64,000 nucleotides of DNA, taken from Tritrichomonas musculus (taxonomy: Eukaryota > Parabasalia > Tritrichomonadida > Tritrichomonadidae). How positions within the stretch are numbered: the first letter of the stretch is position 1; every line of letters begins with the position of its first letter. Under the pieces are notes generated by a model. The model was not told where the DNA came from. It did no database searches and was given only the letters and a program-made list of their open reading frames with translations. The DNA is taken from NCBI GenBank assembly GCA_039105265.1, contig JAPFFF010000006.1, positions 5,890,001-5,954,000 on the forward strand. The letters are read 5' to 3'. The position numbers were made by a program, and so were the translations under genes. Shown piece after piece: positions 20,305-30,575 of this stretch.

Positions 20305-21540
20305 TGAAAATCATATATGATAAGCTAAGGTCTCTTGACGACCTACAAATCATATCAGCCCCTATTATTTCTCTAACGGTTTCTGAAAAAAAATTGTTTT
20401 ATTCATCTACTGGTTCTTAATGATCTCATTATATTTATGATCTACTACTTCCATAATACCTTTAGGAAAAAATGTGCTGAGAATATTTATTAAATTTGTG
20501 TAGTATTAATCATAGTAACTTGAGCAAAGGCAATCAAATTGTTATTGAAACAAAGTGATGATGGAATATAAAAATATTGAGTTGTTAAACTTTCACCCTG
20601 ATCATATTCCACATAAATCTGTAATATCTTTTGAGATACAGTGCCCTGATATATTTTATTGAATGAAAAAAAAAAGATAACCGTGAAAAATAAATGTCCT
20701 GCTGAAAAGTGAAGCTGTATTACCTCACTAGAATAGATAAATGCATATTCGTTTGTATTTGATTAACTAGTTGTATTTGATTATTCTCTTTGATGGAATA
20801 TAATCTGGTTTCAAAAGCTGCTTTTATTCTTTAAGCTCGTACTCTCTGTCTCTTATTTTTTAATTCTGCCTTTGAGTAAATCTAAAGCTTCGTTTGTCCT
20901 CTCAATAGTGGAATATAAAGTATTTTTTTTTTGTAATTTGTTCTTCTTTTATATGTGAGTTTTCTGCAATTTGGTTTATATTTTTTTGATTTCATAAATG
21001 CTATATACAGGCAAAATCATTAATGCTTAATTTCATACTGCCGATTCCACCAACTCTTAAGATAATATGATTAGTGGTAGTGATTATTTTGATAGATGCA
21101 CTAGAAAGATCTCAGTGCCCTCATAACTAGATATAGCACTATTTGATATATGAAAATCTGTTAATATTTCTTTATGCTAAATTAAGTGAATATTCACTAA
21201 CTTTCATGATGATAAGTAATTCATGGATAACGACTTGAGAATAACAATCTGGGATTAGTAGTCTTCTAAAATAAATCTAATAAAAACTATCAGGAATTAG
21301 AAAGAATAAAAGTTAACTTGAATATAAATATAGTAAGATGCCGCTAAAGACATTGAGAATGCAAATTAAACGTTCTATTCGAAGATAAAAACGGTTAATA
21401 ATTGAAAAAGCTAATATACCATTTCTGAATTTTTTGTGCACTTTTGTTTTTTTATAAAGTTGAATTTGCATTTTTTATTCAAAAAGTGTGGACCTTTCTG
21501 GTTAGGTAACTAGCAAGCCTTGCCCAAAAAACTTACTCAA
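20305..21540. other. Non-coding MULE interior (copy 2)
   Basis: Duplicate of 12607-13841. The few substitutions I noticed between copies fall here and in the adjoining arrays. No gene seen. Confidence 0.4.
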
Positions 21541-22513
21541 ATGTTAATATACTTCATTGCAATGTTAATATACTGCATCATAATGAAAATATACTGCATC
21601 ATAATGTTAATATACATCATTATTATGTTAATATACTGCATTATGATGTCAATGTACAGTATCATGATGCTAGATTATTGAATTATGATGTTAATATATT
21701 AAATTATAGAGTTAATACATTGTATTATGATGTTAGATTATTGTATTATATTGTTAATATATTGCATTATAATGTTAATACATTGCATAATAATGTTAAT
21801 ACATTGCATAATAATGTTAATATACTGCATCATAATGATAATACATTGCATAATAATGCTAATATACATCATTATTATGTTAATATACATTATTATGATG
21901 TTAATATATTAAATTATAATGCTAATGTACATCATTATTATGTTAATATACATCATTATGATGTTAATATACTGTATTGTGATGTCAATGTACAGTATCA
22001 TGATGCTAGATTATTGAATTATGATGCTAATATATTAAATTATAATGCTAATGTACATCATTATTATGTTAATATACTTCATTACAATGTTAATATACTG
22101 CATTATAATGTTAATATACAGCATTATGATGCCAATGTACAGTATCATGATGCTAGAATATTGAATTATGATGTTAATATATTAAATTATAATGTTAATA
22201 TACTGCATTATAATGTTAATATACATCATTATTAAGTTAATATACTTCATCATAATGTTAATATACTGCATTATAATGTTAATATACAGCATTATGATGT
22301 CAATGTACAGTATCATGATGCTAGAATATTGAATTATAATGTTAATATACATCATTATTATGTTAATATCCATCATTATTATGTTAATATACATCATTAT
22401 TATGTTAATATACTGCATCATAATGTTAATATACTGCATCATAATGTTAATACATTCTATAATAATGCTAATATACATCATTATTATGTTAATATACTGC
22501 ATTATGATGTTAA
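21541..22513. repeat. 21-bp satellite array inside MULE (copy 2)
   Basis: Duplicate of 13842-14815, essentially unit for unit. Preservation of the exact variant order shows the array was copied with the element rather than expanded separately. Confidence 0.9.
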
Positions 22514-22606
22514 ATTATTGTTTATTCCATTATATGTTGTAAATTTAACGATAGATTTTGAGCTAAAACAATTTTATATTTAAATAATTTACAAATTATT
22601 TATTGA

Positions 22607-24466
22607 ATGAATATCCAATTCAAAAAATTGACACAAAAACGTTTAATTTTTAACAAAATGAATATCATAGAAAAGCTTCAACAAAATACTTCATTTAGGC
22701 CAAATGGTGCACCATTTATTCTCAATTTCAATCAATACAATTACAAATATGTTAAATATTTAAAAAAAACACAACATTTCAAATATGTTTGCGAGAATGG
22801 TTATAATAGGCATAAAAAAATCGAAGAAAGGTGTCCTGCATATATTTTAGTTTCCTTTGAAGTTGTAAAAAAAACAGAGAATGAAGAAGAAGTTAAGCTT
22901 GGACAAATTATACAAATGAATGTTCAACATAATTGTATAAAAGAAATAGGAACAACAAATAAGTTTATAAAAGATTCTGAACTCAAAAGCAAAATAGATG
23001 AAATTTATTACTCTCAAATGCCTCGACCAACCCAAAGCCAAATAATAACACAATTGACAAAAAAAATAAACAGTGAAAACAATGAAGAAGAGAGTAAAAT
23101 ACCAATTTCTCAAAGAATTGTTTATAATCAATGGTCAAAATTAAATAGAGATAACAAAATAAATGATACTGATTTTGGAAAGATAAGACAAACAAATCGT
23201 AAAACGGATTTCGAACTTTTTAAATTCCGTTGTTCAAATTTTCCGGTTGGAAAGAATTTATTTATTTGTTATAGTTCAAAATTTCAACAGTCATTAATTC
23301 AAAAATCCTCATTTATTTTTATCGATGGAACTTTCGATGTTACTCCAGATGGATTTGAACAGGTTTTGGTGCTTTTAGGACGAACTGAACACATGAATAT
23401 TCCATTGGCTCATTTTTTATTACCAAACAAAGAAAAAAAGACTTATGAACTTGCTTTTTTGATGTTTATAAATTCAATTAAAAAAGGATTTCAAAATGGA
23501 GCTACTTTTATTACAGATTTCGAACTTGGAGAATCAAATGCTGTCAAAAAAATTTTAATGAATGAAACTCATATTTTTCAGTACTGTTATTTTCATTTTT
23601 CACAAATAATGAGAAGGTATTTCGATAAATATCAGAAATTTGAATTTTTAGATAAGTTAAAGAATATCAGTTATTTACTACCATTTATTTCAGAAAGGTT
23701 ATTAAATACAGTTATCAAAGTATTATCTCAATGGGAAATCACAGATCAATTTTCACTTTATTTTGAGTATAATTTTAAAAATAAATATAGGTTCAATGAT
23801 TGGAATGTTTATAATAAAATTAATAAAGATATTATTACAAATAACGTAGCCGAAAGTCATAATGCAAAATTGAAAGATCGAATTGGACATCATCCTACAT
23901 TAGCAAATTTCGAAGAAATAATACAACAAATCGAAGAAGAAGATCATCTCAGATACGAATTGAAAGAAATAGATGACACAGAAATAAAAAGAATTGACGA
24001 AGATACATTTATACAAATTTTTAAAAATTTTATAACAGACTTACGAAGAGCTGGGTACAAACAAAAAAAAAATACAAATTCAGATACAAGTATAGAAAAA
24101 TATGATCAAAGATTAAATAATGAACTTTTATTTGATGATGACAAAAATGAAATAACAGATATAGTAGAAGAAGACGATACAGATGACAAAACTATTATAG
24201 AAGAAATAAACGAACTGGAAAATGCGCAAGAAATAAGACTAGTTAACGAAGCCTATTCAATACCAAAGGTTCACATCAAAACAATACCTACAGAAGCTCA
24301 ACAAATACTACAAGAAAACTTAATCAATTACAGAAATGCTCCAGGACGATCGACAGAAAGAAAAAGAATATTATCAGAAACATTTACCAAAATACAAGAA
24401 ATTTCACCAAACATAACAAAAACTCAGGTTCGTAGTTGGTTTAATAACAATATGAATAAGATTTAG
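22607..24466 (+). CDS. MULE transposase (copy 2)
   Basis: The 619-aa translation is identical to that of 14909-16768, including the FLYWCH-like Cys/His set, D240, D304, E416 and the homeodomain-like C-terminus. Two intact copies in one locus are consistent with recent activity. Confidence 0.85.
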   Translation: MNIQFKKLTQKRLIFNKMNIIEKLQQNTSFRPNGAPFILNFNQYNYKYVKYLKKTQHFKYVCENGYNRHKKIEERCPAYILVSFEVVKKTENEEEVKLGQIIQMNVQHNCIKEIGTTNKFIKDSELKSKIDEIYYSQMPRPTQSQIITQLTKKINSENNEEESKIPISQRIVYNQWSKLNRDNKINDTDFGKIRQTNRKTDFELFKFRCSNFPVGKNLFICYSSKFQQSLIQKSSFIFIDGTFDVTPDGFEQVLVLLGRTEHMNIPLAHFLLPNKEKKTYELAFLMFINSIKKGFQNGATFITDFELGESNAVKKILMNETHIFQYCYFHFSQIMRRYFDKYQKFEFLDKLKNISYLLPFISERLLNTVIKVLSQWEITDQFSLYFEYNFKNKYRFNDWNVYNKINKDIITNNVAESHNAKLKDRIGHHPTLANFEEIIQQIEEEDHLRYELKEIDDTEIKRIDEDTFIQIFKNFITDLRRAGYKQKKNTNSDTSIEKYDQRLNNELLFDDDKNEITDIVEEDDTDDKTIIEEINELENAQEIRLVNEAYSIPKVHIKTIPTEAQQILQENLINYRNAPGRSTERKRILSETFTKIQEISPNITKTQVRSWFNNNMNKI

Positions 24467-24857
24467 AATTCTCAATTTTTCAAAATATCTTTTTTTTTTT
24501 TTTTTTTCTCTTTTTTTTAAAAAACTTTACTATTTTATTAACATTTATACAATTTTGAAAGTTCGTTATTATCTACATTTTAATTAAGCTCACTTTTTTT
24601 TAATGAAGATTTCAATAATTTTTTAAGGATGAAAGATTTTATACGATTTATATCAATTTCTAATAACTATTTTTAGTACATTTCTTATTTTGTATAACAT
24701 TTTAAATAAGTTCACTTTTTTATCGAGATTGTTTGATATTTTATAGAAAAAAAAAGAATTGATGAATCTGAAATAAATTTTTAATAATAATTCTGATTGT
24801 ACTTCTTTGTGAATAAATCATTTTCCTTAATTTCACTTTTTTTTTTTTTGTTTTTGA
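24467..24857. other. Transposase 3' flank (copy 2), non-coding
   Basis: Duplicate of 16769-17159, AT-rich with T runs; no gene seen. Confidence 0.4.
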
Positions 24858-26259
24858 TGATTGTCTGAATTTTTGAAGGAAAAAAATAAATAGTTATTAT
24901 ATTCGACATCTAAATAATTATTTATTAATAATTTAATTGATCTTTTTATTTTTTGAGTATTTTTTAGTTGATCGTTTTAAATTATATAAAAAAAAATTGA
25001 AAAAACAAAAAAAAGGTTATAACAATTTATATCTACATAATGATTTATTAATAATTTAATTGATCTTTTTATTTTTTGAGTATTTTTTAGTTGATCGTTT
25101 TAAATTATATAAAAAAAAATTGAAAAAACAAAAAAAAGGTTATAACAATTTATATCTACATAATGATTTATTAATAATTTAATTGATCTTTTTATTTTTT
25201 GAGTATTTTTTAGTTGATCGTTTTAAATTATATAAAAAAAAATTGAAAAAACAAAAAAAAGGTTATAACAATTTATATCTACATAATGATTTATTAATAA
25301 TTTAATTGATCTTTTTATTTTTTGAGTATTTTTTAGTTGATCGTTTTAAATTATATAAAAAAAATTGAAAAAACAAAAAAAAGGTTATAACAATTTATAT
25401 CTACATAATGAATCATTAATAATTTAATTGATCTTTTTATTTTTTGAGTATTTTTTAGTTGATCGTTTTAAATTATATAAAAAAAAATTGAAAAAACAAA
25501 AAAAAGGTTATAACAATTTATATCTACATAATGATTTATTAATAATTTAATTGATCTTTTTATTTTTTGAGTATTTTTTAGTTGATCGTTTTAAATTATA
25601 TAAAAAAAAAATTGAAAAAACAAAAAAATTATTATACTAAAATAAATTTATAATATCAAGCCTCATTCTGCATCTTTGCTTGATATTAATCTCACTTTGT
25701 TCTTTAAGAAAATCGTTTTAAAATCTTAAATATCCGTTTAAAATTAATATTTATATCAAATTTTATATTTTTGTGAGAGCATTCAAATCAGAGTATTCAA
25801 AATATGGATTTTTTTTTATTCTTTCAATATATTCTGAGGTAGATTATAACAATTTTAAAACACAAATATTTTTTTACTCTCAGCTAGCTTCTAAATTTTC
25901 ATATGACAGAATAATTAAGTATATTATAAACAACCATTTTAAACCAATAAATTGAATTATTATGAAAATTATATAATATTTGAATATTTGCAAAAAAAAG
26001 GATGAAAAAGAGACAGAACAATCGATTCCACGGTAAACAAAGCAAATTACCAGAAATAAAATACTTTATAAAGGATTTTGAGCCAAAAAAGTTAGAAATG
26101 AAGATAGAAAAATTTTGTATAAGAAAGCCACTTTTTATTTAGTTTATTTGGGTGCAAAATAGGTGCAATAATAAAATTTGGGTGCAAAACCGATTTGGGG
26201 TGCATTTTTTGAATACCTATTTGGCCGGGGTGCATTTTGGGTGCCAAAATCAATATCCC
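24858..26259 (-). repeat. Right terminal inverted repeat of MULE composite
   Basis: Duplicate of 17160-18561. It includes six 122-bp subrepeats (about 24918-25633) and the GGGTGCA-rich tip, and ends in ATATCCC directly before the right target duplication. Confidence 0.85.
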
Positions 26260-26267
26260 TTTTTGAG
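26260..26267. repeat. Right target-site duplication of the MULE composite
   Basis: The bases tttttgag follow the element tip and equal 9278-9285. Confidence 0.85.
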
Positions 26268-26690
26268 ACATGTTATATAAAAATAAATGATAAAATAATT
26301 TTATAATTTGTGGTGAACGTTTATTTATAAAAATTTTTTTCGATTTATGTGAGTATTCAAATTATCAGACATTTCGGAAATAACGTATTTTATAAATTTT
26401 TTTCGATTTGTGAGAGTATTCAATTAATGCATTTTTGCAAATAACGGATTTTAAAAAATTTTATAAAATTTCTAAAATAATAACCGTAAAATCACATTCA
26501 ATTAATGCATTTTTTCATTCAATTAATGCATTTTTGCAGCTTTTTTGATTTGAATGACTTCTCAATTAATGCTACTAACGAATTTTATGATTTGAATGAT
26601 TTCTCAATTAATGCATTTTTGCATTTTTGCTACTAACGAATATTATGAATTGAATGACTTCTCAATTAATGCATTTTTGCATTTACGTAT
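26268..26690. repeat. Short AT repeats with ttaatgcatttttgca motif
   Basis: The motif ctcaattaatgcatttttgc and close variants recur several times between 26410 and 26680, mixed with gatttgaatgactt and gctactaacgaat. Two earlier segments share tttttttcgatttgtgtgag-like text near 26336 and 26400. This fits degenerate subterminal repeats of a mobile element, perhaps the Polinton end. Confidence 0.55.
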
Positions 26691-26728
26691 AAAATTTATG
26701 TTTTTCAATTTTTGACTTTTGAGATTTG
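26680..26728 (+). repeat. 48-bp direct repeat, right copy
   Basis: Matches 9228-9275 and overlaps the last codons (PQISKVKN) and stop of the BspA/ankyrin gene. The gene's C-terminus is therefore made partly of repeat sequence. Confidence 0.7.
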
Positions 26729-28723
26729 AGGATGAAATTTATGAAAATCATTTATGAAGGGGTGATGAATCAGTGGTGTTGTAAAATTTAATAATATGTT
26801 CGGGTTTAAAGTTATGATTTTAAATTCTTGAGTTACTGGGGTTTTAGGACGAAGTCCTAAAATCACAGTAAATACATACGACGAAGCAATTTCTACAAAT
26901 TTTATTCTTCTTAATGTAAAAAAGTCTCTGAATAATGGTATTCCATGAGCGGAATACACACCAATTTCTTTCAAAGATCTGCATTTAATGAGAGAATTTG
27001 GACTAAATTTCATTAAGGAAAATGGAATTGACAAACTTGAAAGCTTTGTGCAATTTACAAACGCTCCACTCCTTATTGTTGTAACTGATTCAGGAATTAT
27101 CAATTTCGGTAATGAACAGCATTTTTTAAAACAAAATGGACTGATTATACTTATTGATCTTGAAAGTTTTACATATGTTAAAGATGAGCAATTTGAAAAG
27201 CATCCATCACCAATTATTTTCACTGAATCAGGAATTATTATTTCTTCCAATGCTGAACAGTTCATGAAGCAGTTATCACCAATAGACTCAACTGATTCTG
27301 GAATTTTGAATGTTTTCAATGATGTGCATCGATTAAATGTACAATTTCCAATTGTTTTAATTGTTTGAGGAAATATCGCTTCTGTTAACAATTTGCATCC
27401 TTCGAAACACCTCTCGCAGATATGAGTAACTGATTCAGGGATTGTTATTTTGGTTAATGATGATATATTTTTGAAATAAATTTGGTTTATGCTAGTAACA
27501 AACGATGGTATTTTGAACTCAGTCAATTCGCATTCATTTTTAATGCAAAATGAATCTTTTTCAATTCCTTCTAGTGATAGTAAAATATTCATTGTTATTT
27601 CAATGTTATTTTCTTTCATTGCCAAAAGAAGCAATTTTAAAAATGACTTTTTAATCTGTGAAACTTCTAAGTGAGGTTTGACAAGTTCTTCGTAATCATA
27701 TCTGAATAAATTATTTGTTGTGTGCTCATTAAAAACTAATTCTTTTGGGAAGAAAGCATAATTGTAATAACAAAAGATATTTTCTAAAATTTTCTTGTCA
27801 TTAATGCTTTGTGAATAATTACTAGATTTTGGAAGATTATTAATGAAATAATTCGCAAAATCATTGTGATGGCATTTGATTGATTCAATAATGCAATTAA
27901 TATGTGTATCAAATTTAAGTTTATTGCTTTCAAGAATGTGAATTAGGTCAGCGTTGTCGCTATGAATTGCATAAAGCCATAATGATGGCGTCATTTCAAC
28001 TTCATTCTGAATTAAAAATCTGAAAATTTGAATTGACCCAAAAAATGCTGCATATTCGATTAATGAGACGTTCTTCTTGTTTAGGAAAGTGTTTGTCTCA
28101 AAAATTGATTGTGGAACGGAGTTTTTTAATGGATAATTCGTTTGGGTTATATATACTATAAAGTCAATAATAATATCATCGCGGATTAAACTGCAAATAT
28201 AAGAATCATTTTCTCCAATTTTACGTTTTTCGTCGAATATTTGTGGATCAATCTCGATAATTTTTTTTTCAATTTCTTGTAATTTTTCTTCTTCATTGTT
28301 AGTAAATGATTTGATTTCTGGATAAAAATAAGATTGATAATCAAAATTTGAATTAATCAAAATATTATAAATATATTCATTCATCGTTATTATTCCATCT
28401 GTGAAAAGAATTAATAAGATTCGCTTGTTGTCAATAAAATGATTAAATAATCTGTTATTTGAAAAAGCTTCCTTTATCTGATCTTTAAAATGAATAAAAA
28501 CTTGTTCAATTATGCTGAAAAAGGTTTCATTTCGTCTATGATTTTCTGATATTGATTTAATAAAATGAATTAATGCCCGTATTTCTTCAGGTTTATTTGG
28601 AATTAAATTTTTTTCTAATATCTCAATCAAACAAGAATAATCAGGATCGTAACCTTTCTCTTTTTCTATATATTCAAGAAATTCTTTTTGAAATTCCTTT
28701 TTGTTATTTACATATTGCGTCAT
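26705..28723 (-). CDS. BspA-type leucine-rich-repeat protein with ankyrin-like N-terminal half (672 aa)
   Basis: Residues about 200-340 resemble the degenerate ankyrin-like region (DUF3447 type) common in trichomonads (pattern LWLYAIHS...I..CHHNDFANYFI). Residues about 395-600 hold roughly eight BspA/LRR_5 repeats of 22-23 residues, such as LEEIIIPDSVKIIGDGCFSNC, with Ile/Pro/Cys at fixed places. No signal peptide and no C-terminal membrane segment are visible, so this looks intracellular, unlike surface BspA proteins. The role is probably protein-protein binding; partner unknown. The last residues come from a repeat shared with 9228-9275. Confidence 0.8.
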   Translation of the reverse strand: MTQYVNNKKEFQKEFLEYIEKEKGYDPDYSCLIEILEKNLIPNKPEEIRALIHFIKSISENHRRNETFFSIIEQVFIHFKDQIKEAFSNNRLFNHFIDNKRILLILFTDGIITMNEYIYNILINSNFDYQSYFYPEIKSFTNNEEEKLQEIEKKIIEIDPQIFDEKRKIGENDSYICSLIRDDIIIDFIVYITQTNYPLKNSVPQSIFETNTFLNKKNVSLIEYAAFFGSIQIFRFLIQNEVEMTPSLWLYAIHSDNADLIHILESNKLKFDTHINCIIESIKCHHNDFANYFINNLPKSSNYSQSINDKKILENIFCYYNYAFFPKELVFNEHTTNNLFRYDYEELVKPHLEVSQIKKSFLKLLLLAMKENNIEITMNILLSLEGIEKDSFCIKNECELTEFKIPSFVTSINQIYFKNISSLTKITIPESVTHICERCFEGCKLLTEAIFPQTIKTIGNCTFNRCTSLKTFKIPESVESIGDNCFMNCSALEEIIIPDSVKIIGDGCFSNCSSLTYVKLSRSISIISPFCFKKCCSLPKLIIPESVTTIRSGAFVNCTKLSSLSIPFSLMKFSPNSLIKCRSLKEIGVYSAHGIPLFRDFFTLRRIKFVEIASSYVFTVILGLRPKTPVTQEFKIITLNPNILLNFTTPLIHHPFINDFHKFHPQISKVKN

Positions 28724-29113
28724 ATAAATAAATGATTTGACTTTTTTCTTTGTCCAAAAAAAAATATGTCACAAAAAAAAAAAAAATGTGCCACGAAACA
28801 TTAAAGCCTATTAGAACGTAGGAAACTTTCGAATTTTGGGGAAAGGCTTCGAAATTATTATAATATAATTACTGGAAGTAAATAGCCAATAAGATATTTT
28901 GGAAAAAAGATACTTGGAGTTTTATTTGCTATAATTTACTTATAATCGTATCAACTATATTGATTATGGCATAATCTTTAAACATGGTGGCATTAAACTC
29001 AATCTTTATGTTAAGATTCATCTAGAATCTCGATATATTATTCCAAAATAAATGAAATAAATATAAATGTAATAAATAAGAGATTTTTAACTATTTTAAC
29101 AACTTAAATGATT
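28724..29113. other. Upstream region of BspA/ankyrin gene
   Basis: AT-rich with A/T homopolymers near 28750-28790. It presumably holds the promoter of the minus-strand gene. No further gene or repeat recognised. Confidence 0.4.
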
Positions 29114-29836
29114 TTAAGGGCGTACGTCCAATTGAATGATGAGAATTCAATGAGATTTCTCAAATATTTTAATCTTTTTTAGAGTAAAAAAAGTTGAAGA
29201 ATATATAATATTTTGGAGAAAATAAAATGTCTATTATTTATAGATTGATGATATATTAAAGAAAAATATTTTTATGCATTATTTTTATATTTTAAGGGCG
29301 TACGTCCCAAAAATGTTGTAAACTTGTTAATATTGAATAAACTCATAGAATACATCTTTCAATACTTCCAAATTATGAAAAAGTTTAGGTCAAAAATGAT
29401 GATATTTGTCCTAAACGATCAAAAAACTATTATTTTTTTAGACCGATAAAATTTTATAAAAAATAATTTTGAATTAAAATGTAAAAATAATGCATAAAAA
29501 TATTTTTTTTAATATATCATCAATCAATAAATAATAGACATATTATTTTCTCCAAAATATAATTTATTCTTCAACTTTTTTTACTCCCAAAAGAATTAAA
29601 ATATTTGAGAAATCTCATTGAATTCTCATCATTGAATTTGACGTACGCCCTTAATTCAAAATTATTTTTTGTAAAATTTTATCGGTCTAAAAAAATAATA
29701 GTTTTTTGATCGTTTAGGACAAATATCATCATTTTTGACCTAAACTTTTTCATAATTTGGAAGTATTGAAAGATGTATTCTATGAGTTTATTCAATATTA
29801 ACAAGTTTACAACATTTTTGGGACGTACGCCCTTAA
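29114..29836. mobile_element. TTAA-bounded foldback/miniature element with modules A-B-A'-B'
   Basis: Four modules of about 175-185 bp: A starts at 29114, B at 29292, A' (inverted A) ends at 29654, and B' (inverted B) occupies 29651-29836. Each module has one end with TTAAGGGCGTACGTC or its complement, and module joints fall on TTAA. There is no coding capacity. The order A-B-A'-B' is not what simple nesting gives (A-B-B'-A'). It is a non-autonomous DNA element, with piggyBac-like TTAA preference suggested but unproven. Confidence 0.75.
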
Positions 29837-30575
29837 TTCTTCAAATTTTATCTAAAATTTTGGTCTTTTCTAAAATGATTAAATATAATCAGTTTTAATA
29901 AATTCAATATCATTATTAAATGTAGTAGATGTACTAAGGAGGGTTCCGCACTACGTGCTACACCCACGTTCGCTTCGCTCACTTCCCTAGCTCTAATTCA
30001 TTCAGTCTACCAAAAATTGTCATTTTTATCATCCTCGACCAAATTAGTATATATACCCGCCACAGTCGCGTGACAGCTAATTTAATTGACGAAATCCTTC
30101 AAAAATCAGCTGTTTTTGTATTTAATTTAGTGCTACTTATGGCACAAGACTATGGATATATGTCTATATATGACAATAATAATAACGATAACCTATAATA
30201 ATGGCTAAATAAACTATTATAAAAGGCGAAATCGGCTATATTAATATGAAACCGTTTCCAAACATTTCCATAGCTATACTCATATACGACATTATCGAGA
30301 TTGTGTCCAATAAAGTAGAACTAATAGTGGCAGATAATGAATGACTATTGTAGCATATAATGAATGACTATATGTATAAACAATGGGTTTGATATGTGAA
30401 TTACATGAAAATTTTATCCAACTGAAACCAATGACACTGAACACTATGTTATACGATCACGTATATGAAGGTATGAAATATCTATAAATGATTTCCGTGA
30501 TGACGATGATCCATTGAAACAACAAATCGAACCAATACCAACACCAGAAGAAGTCCATGATATATTCGATGGCAG
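29837..30575. other. Left part of higher-GC accessory element, no clear gene
   Basis: From about 29934 the base composition becomes less AT-rich. The segment begins with actaaggagggttccgcac, which recurs in modified form at 37123-37142. About 640 bp separate this motif from the helicase frame. Nothing else recognised. Confidence 0.45.

Larger units (their letters stand above)
9286..26259. mobile_element. MULE-type DNA transposon composite with 7.7-kb internal duplication
   Basis: The 16,974-bp unit is bounded by GGGA...TCCC tips and an 8-bp target duplication. It has a left inverted end (9286 to about 10430), a 399-aa ORF, two satellite arrays, a 619-aa MULE transposase and a right inverted end (about 17160-18561). 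Then 10860-18561 is repeated as 18562-26259 in direct orientation (7702 and 7698 bp). I saw only about three substitutions plus homopolymer-length changes between the copies, so the duplication is recent. It sits just upstream of the last Polinton gene. Confidence 0.85.
18562..26259 (+). mobile_element. Second, 5'-truncated MULE copy (tandem duplicate)
   Basis: Direct copy of 10860-18561. It lacks the left inverted end and the first 94 codons of the 399-aa ORF, but keeps both satellite arrays, the transposase and the right inverted end. Without its own left tip it could move only together with the outer left end at 9286. Confidence 0.9.

Noticed and set aside
26988-27368. Plus-strand 126-codon frame in the BspA region
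   Set aside because: Antisense shadow of the leucine-rich-repeat coding sequence; the repeat period keeps it open.
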